Shown in pieces: positions 8,503-17,202 of a DNA stretch of 64,000 nt (position 1 is its first letter; every line of letters begins with the position of its first letter). The position numbers and the translations under genes were made by a program. The notes under the pieces are model-generated. The model worked only from the letters and a program-made list of their open reading frames with translations. It had not been told where the DNA came from and did no database searches. This stretch comes from UBA9732 sp052170315 (GTDB lineage: Bacteria; Spirochaetota; Spirochaetia; Sphaerochaetales; Sphaerochaetaceae), in assembly GCA_052170315.1 (NCBI GenBank), contig JBQNAT010000001.1, positions 124,001 through 188,000 of the forward strand. The letters are read 5' to 3'.

Positions 8503-10562
8503 TGACAGAGCTTGCCGTCCCCGCAGGGTCGCTTCAGTGCGCCCTTTACGCCTTTAAAGGCGGAGCCAATGCCGTTTATTTCGGCCTTAAAAGTTTTTCG
8601 GCGCGCAAAGGGGCGGTGAATTTTTCATTTGAAGACGCAAGGAAACTCAAGGCTTTATGCCAAAGAGGCGGCGGAAAGTTCTATGTCACGCTGAACACAA
8701 TAGTAAATGATAAGGAAATTGAAGAAGTCATTCCTCTGCTGAGACAGCTTGAATATCTGCAGCCTGACGGTATTATAGTCCAGGACCTTGGTATCGCGAA
8801 AATAATAAGAGACAGCTTTCCGGACCTGGCTCTTCACGGCTCAACTCAACTTGCAGTCCATACAGTAAATGGCGTAAAAGAGTTGCAAAGGCTTGGTTTT
8901 TTACGTGTTGTCTTGTCAAGAGAGCTATCGTTTGAAGAAATTAAAGAAATACGGAAAAGCTGCCCCGATGTTGAACTTAAGGTCTTCATACACGGAGCTC
9001 TGTGCTACGGCTTTTCGGGTCTGTGCATGGCAAGCCGGGAAATTACAGGCAGAAGCGCAAACCGGGGCGCCTGCGCACAGATATGCAGGACATGGTTCAC
9101 ATGCAGGGAAACCGGAACGGACAGCCGGCTTTTCAGCATGAAAGACCTCTGTCTTGGAGAACTGGTAAAGAAATATGAAGAGACAGGCATAGATGCCCTT
9201 AAAATAGAAGGAAGAATGAAAGGACCTGACTATGCCTATTGGTGCGCACGCTACTACAGACTTGTCCTTGACGGAAAAACTGAAGAAGATGAAGAAGTAC
9301 GCTGGGCAAAAGAGGCAATGCAGGTTTCGTTTTCAAGGGAAACCACAAACGGCTTCTTTGATACGGGCAAAGCCGGAAGCATTAACTGCAGCAGCATGGT
9401 ATGCATTACCGACCCGGGTCACAGAGGCATACAGGTGGGCACCATAGACAAGGTTTTCGGAGCCAAAGCGGCAGTAAGGTTTTCAAAGCCGGTTGCCGTC
9501 CGCGACGGGCTTAAGGTTGTTTTCGGCTCTTCACACGCAAGTTTCAGCCTTTCCTTTATTGAAGGAGGAAAATCTTTCATCTCCGCAGGGGAAACCGCCG
9601 TAATAAACTTCCCTTTAAATGAATTTGAGCGTAAACCTGTTTTCGAAACCCCTGTTTTCTGTATTTCAAGACACAATCTCAACATGGTCGCGCTCAGCGA
9701 AAACATCCCATTATATAAACAGCCAATAGACATAAAAGTGGAAATAAACAGGGACAGGCTTGAAATTTCGGCCATGGGAAAGGAATTCAATTTCCCCTTC
9801 GCGGTCCAGCAGGCAAAAAGCCAAACAGACATTGAAAGCGTGCTTAAGCGTCTTTTCAAGGCATCTGACAAGAGCTTTTTCACTATCGGAAATCTTGAAA
9901 CAGTAAACAATTCAGGCTTCGCAGACCCGTTTCTTCCGCTTTCCGCCCTTAAAAAGGCAAGGCGCGATTTCTATGAAAAGCTTGATTCGGAGTTTGAAAA
10001 AAATCTGAATAAGCCAATGCATGCGGCATTGTCCATAAAAAAGGAGTGCATGAAAAATGACTTCCTGCCTCCAAGGAAGACCCTTGGACTCTGGGACAGT
10101 CCGGTAAAAATCAGCGGGCAGATTTTCATGCCGCTGTCTCCCGTGATGTTTAACGAAGAAGAATATCTGAAAAGCCTTGATAAAACCGTTTCGGAGAACC
10201 CGGGAATTATAATTGGGCTGAACAATATCGCGCAGGTGCGGTGGGCACGTAAAAATCCGGGCATAAAAGTTTTTGCGGATTATTTTCTGTACACGGAAAA
10301 CAGTTTTTCATATGAGAGCCTCAAGTCGGAGCTTCCCAACCTGATTGGAGCCTATGAGCTTGAAAGGGATACGTCTTTCAACTACACGGGTGACGATTTT
10401 TCTCCTCCGCTTTTCATAAGCCGCGTCTGCATGAAGCACAACAGCCTTGGGCTTCCGTGCGAAGGCTGCTCCGGGGACAGTGTCTACAGCCTTTACCAGA
10501 ACGGAAATAAATACAGAGCGGTATGCAAAAACTGCATAACCGTAGTGACCCGGGACTTTTAG
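8502..10562 (+). CDS. Peptidase U32-family protein (RlhA-like)
   Basis: U32 family members, despite the name, mostly act in RNA modification; RlhA hydroxylates C2501 of 23S rRNA. The first ~300 residues are the U32 barrel with the hallmark FIHGALCYGFSGLC and the cysteine-rich GACAQICR stretch that could bind an Fe-S cluster. A middle domain of about 200 residues follows, as in the long RlhA type. The last ~40 residues hold CEGC and a second CKNC pair, suggesting a small zinc site. It is 686 residues long. It shares one base with the regulator upstream. Function as an rRNA hydroxylase is by family only. Confidence 0.75.
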   Translation: MTELAVPAGSLQCALYAFKGGANAVYFGLKSFSARKGAVNFSFEDARKLKALCQRGGGKFYVTLNTIVNDKEIEEVIPLLRQLEYLQPDGIIVQDLGIAKIIRDSFPDLALHGSTQLAVHTVNGVKELQRLGFLRVVLSRELSFEEIKEIRKSCPDVELKVFIHGALCYGFSGLCMASREITGRSANRGACAQICRTWFTCRETGTDSRLFSMKDLCLGELVKKYEETGIDALKIEGRMKGPDYAYWCARYYRLVLDGKTEEDEEVRWAKEAMQVSFSRETTNGFFDTGKAGSINCSSMVCITDPGHRGIQVGTIDKVFGAKAAVRFSKPVAVRDGLKVVFGSSHASFSLSFIEGGKSFISAGETAVINFPLNEFERKPVFETPVFCISRHNLNMVALSENIPLYKQPIDIKVEINRDRLEISAMGKEFNFPFAVQQAKSQTDIESVLKRLFKASDKSFFTIGNLETVNNSGFADPFLPLSALKKARRDFYEKLDSEFEKNLNKPMHAALSIKKECMKNDFLPPRKTLGLWDSPVKISGQIFMPLSPVMFNEEEYLKSLDKTVSENPGIIIGLNNIAQVRWARKNPGIKVFADYFLYTENSFSYESLKSELPNLIGAYELERDTSFNYTGDDFSPPLFISRVCMKHNSLGLPCEGCSGDSVYSLYQNGNKYRAVCKNCITVVTRDF

Positions 10563-10664
10563 ACTTGTTTTTACTCCGGTTTCAGATGCAAAATATAGCT
10601 ATCAGAAAAATCTTAATGTATACTGATAAATTAGACCATTCAAAAAAATTTGGAGAAATTAGCC

Positions 10665-12158
10665 GTGAAAGAAACTGCTGTGAGTTACGAAAAACAGCTT
10701 AAGAAAAACCTTATTATGTATCCTCTGGGAACCGTAGGAAGGGATATGGTATATTCGCTTTTTGCAAATTACCTGCTGACTTTTGTCCTTATCACAAAAG
10801 GCCTGACAACAGCCCAATTGGCTGCAATAACCGGAATTATGGTGGCTGCAAGGGTGTTTGACGCGCTCAATGACCCAATAATGGGCAACATAATAGAAAG
10901 GACAAGAACCAGATGGGGCAAGTTCAAGCCGTGGCTTCTGATAGGTATAATCACTTCAAGCATTGTGGTCATTGCCGCCTTCAACAATACGGGCATAACA
11001 GGCTGGTCTTTTGTCATTTACTTCGGCTTCATCTACTTCATGTACAGCATAACCTACACGATGCACGATATCTCTTACTGGGGCATGGTTCCGGCTCTCT
11101 CATCAGACGGAGACATAAGGAATAAGTTCACTTCCAGGGCAACACTTTTTGCCGGTATTGGAAGCACCATTGCCTCCGTTTTGATACCGATGCTCACTAC
11201 AGGCGACATGGCAATCGGAGGCAATGCTGTCACAGCCTATGGAGTTGTAGCAATAGCTGTCTGTATAATTTCCCCCATATTTGTAATGTTCACGCTTTTC
11301 GGCGTAAAGGAAAACAGAGCTGACCAGAGCAAACCGGCTCCGGAGATAAGCGTCAAAACCATAGTTAAAACAATCATGGGCAATGACCAGCTGCTTTGGA
11401 TTTCCCTCATTTTCCTTATCCAGCAGATAGGAAACGGCCTTGTTGTGGGAGGCCTTGGGTCTTTCTACATTTACTTTGAATTCGGCTACAACGGAGGCCT
11501 TTACTCCCTCTTTACAATTGTAGGAATGTCTGTAACCGCCTTCCTCATGATTTTCTACCCCATGATTTCCAAAAAAGTTCCAAGAAAGGAACTTACCACA
11601 GTTCTTCTCTTTGTATCAGTATTTGGCTATGCGGTAATGTTCGGCGCAGGACTTCTCATGCCTGCGGTGATGACCAAGTTCTACATAATCACGGTCGGCT
11701 ACATGCTTGCCAACTTTGGACAGTACGGCTACTACCTGATAATGATGATTTCCATAATCAACACGGTCGAGTACAACGAATATAAACACGGTAACCGCGC
11801 AGAAGCTATAATAGCATCTCTCAGGCCTTTCCTTACAAAGCTTGGAAGCGCATTCTGCGTTGCAATCACAAGCGCAACATACATGATATTCAGAGTCACA
11901 AGCATTACAAACGGCATATCCGCAGCGGAAAATCAGGCAGTGCTGGACCCTTCCTATGACAAGACAGGCATTATAAGCAGCCTGCTGCGGACTGTTAAGA
12001 GAAGCCAGACTCTTGGACTTCTCTTCGCAATGACGATAGTGCCTCTTGCCTTCATGACAATCGCCTACTTCATCTACAGGGCAAAATATAATTTGGACGA
12101 AGTTGAATATTCCAGAATATGCAAAGAGCTTGAAATAAGGCAGTCTTCTGTCAAATGA
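10665..12158 (+). CDS. Glycoside-pentoside-hexuronide:cation symporter (MelB-like)
   Basis: Secondary sugar transporter of the inner membrane. It has about 497 residues and twelve predicted helices; the family signature DALNDPIMGN followed by a basic RTRTRWGKFKPW loop lies between helices 2 and 3. The frame opens at a TTG at 10650, but the GTG at 10665 is chosen because GGAGA lies nine bases before it and the TTG has none. Its stop overlaps the start of the PIG-L deacetylase (ATGA), implying joint expression and perhaps uptake of an N-acetylated or otherwise modified sugar. The exact substrate cannot be told from sequence. Confidence 0.85.
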   Translation: MKETAVSYEKQLKKNLIMYPLGTVGRDMVYSLFANYLLTFVLITKGLTTAQLAAITGIMVAARVFDALNDPIMGNIIERTRTRWGKFKPWLLIGIITSSIVVIAAFNNTGITGWSFVIYFGFIYFMYSITYTMHDISYWGMVPALSSDGDIRNKFTSRATLFAGIGSTIASVLIPMLTTGDMAIGGNAVTAYGVVAIAVCIISPIFVMFTLFGVKENRADQSKPAPEISVKTIVKTIMGNDQLLWISLIFLIQQIGNGLVVGGLGSFYIYFEFGYNGGLYSLFTIVGMSVTAFLMIFYPMISKKVPRKELTTVLLFVSVFGYAVMFGAGLLMPAVMTKFYIITVGYMLANFGQYGYYLIMMISIINTVEYNEYKHGNRAEAIIASLRPFLTKLGSAFCVAITSATYMIFRVTSITNGISAAENQAVLDPSYDKTGIISSLLRTVKRSQTLGLLFAMTIVPLAFMTIAYFIYRAKYNLDEVEYSRICKELEIRQSSVK

Positions 12159-12928
12159 GTATCCTGAAACTTATCCTGAAGGCTGCGGCGCCTCGTCCAA
12201 AGCTTGAAAACTTCTCACGTTATCTCTTCATTGGGCCGCATCCCGATGACATTGAAATCGGGTGCGGGGCAACGGTCTCAAAGCTGGCCTCTCTTGGAAA
12301 AGAAATCGCATTCCTCATTTGCTTTGACGGCCGCTACGGTCTTGAGACAGCTCCTTCCGGCACTACGGCTGATGAATTGGCTGATATCCGTAAGGCCGAG
12401 GCTATTGAAAGCGCAAAACGCCTTGGCGTTGACGAGGTTCATTTCATTAGCCTGTCTGACGGAGGCTTTTATGACAATTTGCAGCTCAGACGCTTAACGG
12501 CGCAGCGTATAGGAATTTTCAAACCGGATGTTGTATTCACGGTTGACCCGGATGTTACAAGCGAATGCCACATTGACCACCTTAATGCAGGACGTGAAAC
12601 AAAGACCGTTGTAAACTTTGCATCAAACAGGGAGATAATGGCAAACTATGGAGCAGAACCAGCTGATGTAAGCGCTATTGCCTTCTACATGACAGCAAAG
12701 CCGAACGTCTTCATCAAAACCAAAGGACATGTGAAAAAACAGCTGGATTCAATTTTCAGCGTTCATATAAGCCAATTCCCTAAAGATTGCCCTCAAAGTA
12801 TTGCAATTGCAAAATACATTAAACTCAGAGCTTTTTTCTTTGGCCTGAGAAGCTTCAAAGGACAGGCGGAAGGCTTCAGGGTACTGGGCGTAACCCATAT
12901 GCACTGCATGCCGGAAGCAGGAAATTAA
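12155..12928 (+). CDS. PIG-L/LmbE-family zinc deacetylase
   Basis: Removes acetyl from an N-acetylglucosamine-type substrate in characterised relatives. The zinc/catalytic motif PHPDD is at residues ~29-33 and the third ligand lies in ECHIDHLNAG. It has 257 residues, with no signal peptide, so probably cytoplasmic. The start overlaps the stop of the sugar symporter by four bases, a strong hint that it acts on the imported compound. No glycosidase or kinase is in the same unit, so the pathway is unresolved. Confidence 0.85.
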   Translation: MSILKLILKAAAPRPKLENFSRYLFIGPHPDDIEIGCGATVSKLASLGKEIAFLICFDGRYGLETAPSGTTADELADIRKAEAIESAKRLGVDEVHFISLSDGGFYDNLQLRRLTAQRIGIFKPDVVFTVDPDVTSECHIDHLNAGRETKTVVNFASNREIMANYGAEPADVSAIAFYMTAKPNVFIKTKGHVKKQLDSIFSVHISQFPKDCPQSIAIAKYIKLRAFFFGLRSFKGQAEGFRVLGVTHMHCMPEAGN

Positions 12929-12993
12929 CCATATCAGAGACAGCGTTAATTTTCGTGAAGTCTCGATTTTGCAAATTATAACCATTAAAATTA

Positions 12994-13017
12994 CACCCGC
13001 CTCATTTGAAGCGGGTG
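12994..13017 (-). terminator. Terminator of the carbohydrate ABC operon
   Basis: CACCCGC / GCGGGTG stem with a ten-base loop; on the minus strand it is followed by TAATTTTAAT. It lies 26 nt past the stop of the last permease gene. The U tract is weak. Confidence 0.55.
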
Positions 13018-13042
13018 CAGTTCTGCAGCCTTTTTCAGCTTT

Positions 13043-13921
13043 TCAGCCCTTTCTGGATTCAAAAACTGCCGCGCCGCCAAGAAAGTACCTGGAAAGCGAG
13101 AAGAACAGGATGAACATCGGTATAGAAGCAAGAAGCGCACAGGCCATCAAAGCTCCTTCATCCGTCAGCTTCTCTTCTGCAAAACCTGAAATGTACAGCG
13201 GGAGAGTCTTAAGTTTCTCACTCTGCGCGCATAGCATTGGCCAAAGCAGATTATCCCACTGATTCCTGAAGGAAAGAATGCCCAGGGTAGCAATAACAGG
13301 CGTTGAATTGGGAAGTACAATCCTTATAAAAATAGAGAACTCGCCAAGACCGTCAACACGCGAAGCATCCAGATACTCCGAAGGGAACGTAAGCAGATAC
13401 TGTCTCATCTGGAAAACACCGAAGGCGCTGATTGCAAACGGGATGATAAGGCCTGGTATCGTGTTCATCATGTTTATTTTTTTCACGACCATGTATAAAG
13501 GAATCATAATTGCTTCGAAAGGTATCATCATGGTGCTCATGATGGACATGAAAACAACGTTTCTGCCCCTGAACCTGAACTTGGCAAGACCGTAGCCGCA
13601 GAGAGCCGAGAAAAACACAGTGGTTACCGCACATGTTATTGCGACAATCAGCGAATTCAGCATTGCGGTAAAGAAAATATTGTTATTGTTGTTGCCGTGT
13701 ATGGCCTTTAAAAAGTTTGTGAAAAAGGTTCTTGAGGAAGACGTAAAGTATTTGCTGCTTGGAATCCAGCGATAAGGCATTGCCATTATCTGTTTCGCGT
13801 CCATAAAGGACGAACAGACCATGAACAGAAGCGGCACCACAGTGAAAGCCACAAGCAGAATCAGCACAATGTAAGTAATGACCTCGCCCACCGAAATTTT
13901 TCCGACATATTGGTTATTCAT
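13043..13921 (-). CDS. Carbohydrate ABC transporter permease (MalG type)
   Basis: Inner-membrane permease with six predicted helices. The EAA loop, which docks the ATPase, reads EYLDASRVDGLGEFSIFIRIVLP-like near residue 190, and the C-terminus ends in the LGGAAVFESRKG form close to the common LxGLTxGAVKG. It has 292 residues. It is the last of three genes (binding protein, MalF type, MalG type). No dedicated ATPase is adjacent; such systems often share a MsmK-type ATPase, and one is encoded at 61.4-62.5 kb. Confidence 0.88.
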   Translation of the reverse strand: MNNQYVGKISVGEVITYIVLILLVAFTVVPLLFMVCSSFMDAKQIMAMPYRWIPSSKYFTSSSRTFFTNFLKAIHGNNNNNIFFTAMLNSLIVAITCAVTTVFFSALCGYGLAKFRFRGRNVVFMSIMSTMMIPFEAIMIPLYMVVKKINMMNTIPGLIIPFAISAFGVFQMRQYLLTFPSEYLDASRVDGLGEFSIFIRIVLPNSTPVIATLGILSFRNQWDNLLWPMLCAQSEKLKTLPLYISGFAEEKLTDEGALMACALLASIPMFILFFSLSRYFLGGAAVFESRKG

Positions 13922-13933
13922 TTTCCACCTCCG

Positions 13934-14896
13934 TCAGAACTCAACATCATCGCCGCCCCTCTGGGAGGCAAACTGCAAATACGTAAATATCAGCATGATG
14001 AAGAAAAGGACGATAGACATTGCGCTTGCCCTGCCAAGGTAGCCGTTGCGGATACCGGTAAAATAAATATTCATAGTGATTACGTCAATCGGAGCTCTTG
14101 CCGTACCTCCCTGAACAAACATGTACTGCGTACTGAATGTTTTAAGGCATTGAAGCATTGCCATGATTGAAACAAGCATAACTGTGGGCTTAAGCAAAGG
14201 AAGCGTTATCTTCCAGAACGTGTGCCATCTTGACGAGCCGTCAACTATAGCGGCCTCGTAGATTGTCGGAGGTATGGACGCAAGGCCCGTTATGAACAGA
14301 ATAGTGAAATAACCTATGTATTTCCAGAAGTAGACTATTATTGTGGAAGTCCTGAGCATGCCGCTGTCCGTCAGCCACTGATAATCCTTGCCGGAGGTAA
14401 GCATTAGCGCATTTGACAGCTGGTTTATCAGACCTGTCGGCTGGAACATTATTCTCCAAATCGTAGCGGCTACAACTGATGAAAGGACTGCCGGTATATA
14501 GTATGAAAGCTCGAAGAACTTTTTCTGTCCCGGCCTTCTAAGCTGCATGATAAGTACTGCAAGCAGCAGTGAAACAATTACCATGGGAATAAAACAGCCA
14601 ATGGTGAATATTCCTGTAGCTTCCAGTGAATTGAGCAGGGAGAAGCCTCCGTTGCTCTTTGTAAAAAGATAGACATAGTTGTCTAATCCCGTAAAGCTCC
14701 AAACTCTTCCTACAGCCTTGCGGTCAGTAAGGCTGGTGATAAAGGCATTTATAATTGGATAGAAGCTGAAAACGGCAAAGAAAATAAGGCACGGCACTGT
14801 AAACGCAAAACCGTAACGGGCCTGCTTCCTCTCTATACTGTAAATTTTTACTCCGGTTCGCTTTTTCGCGACGGAAGTATTTACCCTAGAACTCAT
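13934..14896 (-). CDS. Carbohydrate ABC transporter permease (MalF type)
   Basis: Partner permease of the heterodimer, with six predicted helices and the EAA loop IYEAAIVDGSSRWHTFWKI. The frame extends up to 14953, but those 19 residues overlap a stem-loop and look untranslated; the ATG at 14896 has AGGA about nine bases upstream and begins MSSRVNTSVAKKR. About 320 residues. It is separated from the binding-protein gene by a 94-nt gap containing a strong hairpin, and from the next permease by 12 nt. Confidence 0.88.
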   Translation of the reverse strand: MSSRVNTSVAKKRTGVKIYSIERKQARYGFAFTVPCLIFFAVFSFYPIINAFITSLTDRKAVGRVWSFTGLDNYVYLFTKSNGGFSLLNSLEATGIFTIGCFIPMVIVSLLLAVLIMQLRRPGQKKFFELSYYIPAVLSSVVAATIWRIMFQPTGLINQLSNALMLTSGKDYQWLTDSGMLRTSTIIVYFWKYIGYFTILFITGLASIPPTIYEAAIVDGSSRWHTFWKITLPLLKPTVMLVSIMAMLQCLKTFSTQYMFVQGGTARAPIDVITMNIYFTGIRNGYLGRASAMSIVLFFIMLIFTYLQFASQRGGDDVEF

Positions 14897-14925
14897 TTTT
14901 AAAATTCCTGAATCATATAATGCAC

Positions 14926-14953
14926 TTGATGGGTCACAAACGTGGCCCATCAA
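14926..14953 (-). other. Stem-loop between binding-protein and permease genes
   Basis: TTGATGGG and CAC pair with GTG and CCCATCAA around an AAAC loop, with one internal mismatch. There is no T run after it, so it more likely protects the 3' end of the binding-protein message than terminates fully. Comparable hairpins occur in the opp and mgl operons of this window. Confidence 0.6.
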
Positions 14954-14990
14954 TATGCCAAAAGGACCAAATCAATTCAAAGAATTAAAC

Positions 14991-16298
14991 TCAGTCGGCA
15001 AGCAGCTCAAGAACATTGGCCTGCATTGTTTTATAGGCTGCGGCAGGTTCAATGCCCTGAAGCATGACATTGTTTATTGCAGTGTCTATGGCAGACTGGA
15101 TAGCTGCGGAATTCTTTCCGAAGTACAGAATGTGAGACCTTGCGAAATCCTTGCTGAACACATCCGAATAAGGCATGCTCTTATAAAGCTCACCGTTCAT
15201 GAGCGTTGTAAGAGGCTGGATGAGACCGACCTTTGAAAGGTAAAGCTCTGCATGACCTTCAGTGAGAAGGAAATACTTTACAAGCTCCCAGCTCCAGTAC
15301 TGCTGAGCCGCTGTGGCCTCCGAGTTAACCATGTAGTAATGTCCGTAGTAGCAGCCCGCAACATCCTTAACAGCATCCTTGAACACAGGATACGGTACAA
15401 CCATCCACTCTCCGCTGTTGTAGAAGTCCGGGTTGTCAGCCAGGATTCTTGCTTCCTGATAAAGACCGGTGTTAGCCATTGCTATGTCTCCGTTGTCTTT
15501 GTTGAAAAGCTTTCTTGCCGGAGTAAGAGTTGAGTTTCCAAGGTTCTCGCCACTTGGGCCCCAATTCTTCATGAATGTAAGAGCCTTTACCCAAGCCTCT
15601 TCATTGACACAGCCATCCTTGTCTGAAAGTTCTCCGCCAAGCTGCTCCACCATCGGAATAAAGTATGTGAGTGAATACTTATATCTGAAGTCAAAGCCTC
15701 TTCTTGTAATAATGTCGCCGTCTCTGATAACAATCTTCTTAGATACTTCAACCATGTCTTCCCATGTCTTTGGAGCATCTTTTTCAGGGTCCAGGCCGGC
15801 ATCGCGGAATACCTTCTTGTTGATGAAAATACACCAGTTGGTCAGTTCAAGAGGAAGGCCGTAGACTTCGCCTTCATAGTAAACCGCATCTATCATGCCG
15901 TCTGCATAGTGGGCAATAGTATCGGCAGCATTCTTGAAGCCTACCGCTTTGTAATTTACAGGAGCTACAAGACCGTTAACAATGTACTGGTGAGAGTTTT
16001 CGATAGGAAGGTTCCAGAGCGTAGGGCCTGCGCCTGCAGCATATGCCGTCTGAATACTTTCACGGAGCTTTTCAGCACTGGAGCGGCTTGGGTTAATCGT
16101 TACATTTGGATGAGCCGCCGTAAATTCCTTTATCCACTGGTCCTCAAGAGCCATACGTGCAGGGTCTTCATGTGTCCAGAACTCAATGGTTACCGGCGCG
16201 TCTTTGTCGAAACTTGTCTTGGCTTCTCCGGCGCCCTGAGCGAACATAGGAAAAGCAAAAACAAGCAGTAAAAGCATAAAAACCAATACTTTCTTCAT
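14991..16298 (-). CDS. Carbohydrate ABC transporter substrate-binding protein (family 1)
   Basis: Periplasmic receptor that captures a sugar and delivers it to the two permeases downstream. It has 435 residues. A cleavable signal peptide (MKKVLVFMLLLLVFAFPMFA) ends at an Ala-x-Ala-like site before QGAGEA, with no lipobox Cys, a pattern common in spirochaetes. The mature part starts with a beta strand (VTIEFWTHED) typical of family-1 binding proteins, and the DINPE-like helix and aromatic residues needed for sugar stacking are present. The start has a clear AAGGAGA. The ligand is unknown. Confidence 0.88.
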   Translation of the reverse strand: MKKVLVFMLLLLVFAFPMFAQGAGEAKTSFDKDAPVTIEFWTHEDPARMALEDQWIKEFTAAHPNVTINPSRSSAEKLRESIQTAYAAGAGPTLWNLPIENSHQYIVNGLVAPVNYKAVGFKNAADTIAHYADGMIDAVYYEGEVYGLPLELTNWCIFINKKVFRDAGLDPEKDAPKTWEDMVEVSKKIVIRDGDIITRRGFDFRYKYSLTYFIPMVEQLGGELSDKDGCVNEEAWVKALTFMKNWGPSGENLGNSTLTPARKLFNKDNGDIAMANTGLYQEARILADNPDFYNSGEWMVVPYPVFKDAVKDVAGCYYGHYYMVNSEATAAQQYWSWELVKYFLLTEGHAELYLSKVGLIQPLTTLMNGELYKSMPYSDVFSKDFARSHILYFGKNSAAIQSAIDTAINNVMLQGIEPAAAYKTMQANVLELLAD

Positions 16299-16341
16299 TT
16301 CATATCTCCTTTAAATTCGGGAGTGTTTCCCGTAAATAGTA

Positions 16342-16370
16342 ATTATAGACCAATACAAATTGGAACGCAA
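16342..16370 (-). promoter_or_regulatory. Promoter of the carbohydrate ABC operon
   Basis: TTGCGT, 17 bases, TATAAT (perfect -10), 43 nt upstream of the binding-protein start. The spacer contains CCAAT-TTGT-ATTGG (16350-16363), an inverted repeat well placed for a repressor. A second symmetric element, CGGGAAACACTCCCG (16318-16332), lies in the leader. Elements are seen; the regulators are unknown. Confidence 0.65.
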
Positions 16371-16378
16371 TCGACAAT

Positions 16379-17191
16379 TCAGCGGGTTACGTCTTCGCGC
16401 GGGAAAACTCCGTAGAAATGGTTTATGTTTATATCCTCTTCCCTGTATTCGCCGTGGTTGCCGTGTCCGTCCCAGTCATAGTGGTTACCGTGGTCCGGGG
16501 CAAAAACAACAACGCTGTCATGGCCTTTCCAGTATTTCCTTACCGCGTTTGTCAGGGAATCAAAAGCCTGAGTATGGTTTCTCATTGCGTTTATCGCATA
16601 GCTGCTCTCAGGCGTGGTGCGGTGTATCAAGTCATCGTACTCCTGATTGTAGACGCATATGACATCGTACTTATCTTCCCTGATAAGAGACAGAGCCTTT
16701 TCAGTCGCCTGAGTATCGTAATCCTCAATGAAGTAGTCTATAGGTCGATTCAGATATATTTTTGCCATGGACGAGTCCTTTACGGCTACAAGAGCCGCCT
16801 TTTTGCCGGCTCTGGGAAGGGCGTCGAAAAAGGAATCGACCGTAATAACCGGCTTGGTGTAGCAGCGTATCCCATGGACAGGGGGAAGAACGCCGGTATA
16901 CATAGAACCAAAGCAGACAGGTGTCCACGAAGGGGAAACCGTTGAAACGGGAACAGCAAGCGGGGCGGCTTTGACTACAGGGATGAAAATTTCAGGGTAT
17001 TTGCGCCAGTGCCAGTCACCGATACAGTCAGGATTGTAGACAAGTATCCTGTCAGCCTTACGTCCCTGAAGACGGTCTGTAAGCCAGTCCTTTGCCATTG
17101 GAATGGAAGAAGCTGCCTGAAACGGCTTTTCCACTCCCAGAACCTCGCACAAGGTGGCAACCATCTGTGTTACGGAATAAGTGTTGAACAT
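16379..17191 (-). CDS. Alkaline-phosphatase-superfamily phosphodiesterase/phosphatase
   Basis: Member of the type I phosphodiesterase/nucleotide pyrophosphatase group. The first metal Asp lies in NPDCIGDW; the nucleophile region STVSPSWTP is followed by the usual TGVLPPVHGI; the last metal block is FAPDHGNHYDWDGHGNHGEY. About 270 residues, without signal peptide when started at the ATG at 17191, which has GGAG seven bases upstream; the longer frame to 17305 runs into the ATPase gene. It begins 11 nt after the OppF stop, so it is the last gene of the peptide-uptake operon, an unusual partner. Substrate unknown. Confidence 0.8.
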   Translation of the reverse strand: MFNTYSVTQMVATLCEVLGVEKPFQAASSIPMAKDWLTDRLQGRKADRILVYNPDCIGDWHWRKYPEIFIPVVKAAPLAVPVSTVSPSWTPVCFGSMYTGVLPPVHGIRCYTKPVITVDSFFDALPRAGKKAALVAVKDSSMAKIYLNRPIDYFIEDYDTQATEKALSLIREDKYDVICVYNQEYDDLIHRTTPESSYAINAMRNHTQAFDSLTNAVRKYWKGHDSVVVFAPDHGNHYDWDGHGNHGEYREEDININHFYGVFPREDVTR

Positions 17192-17202
17192 AAAAAACTC
17201 CT

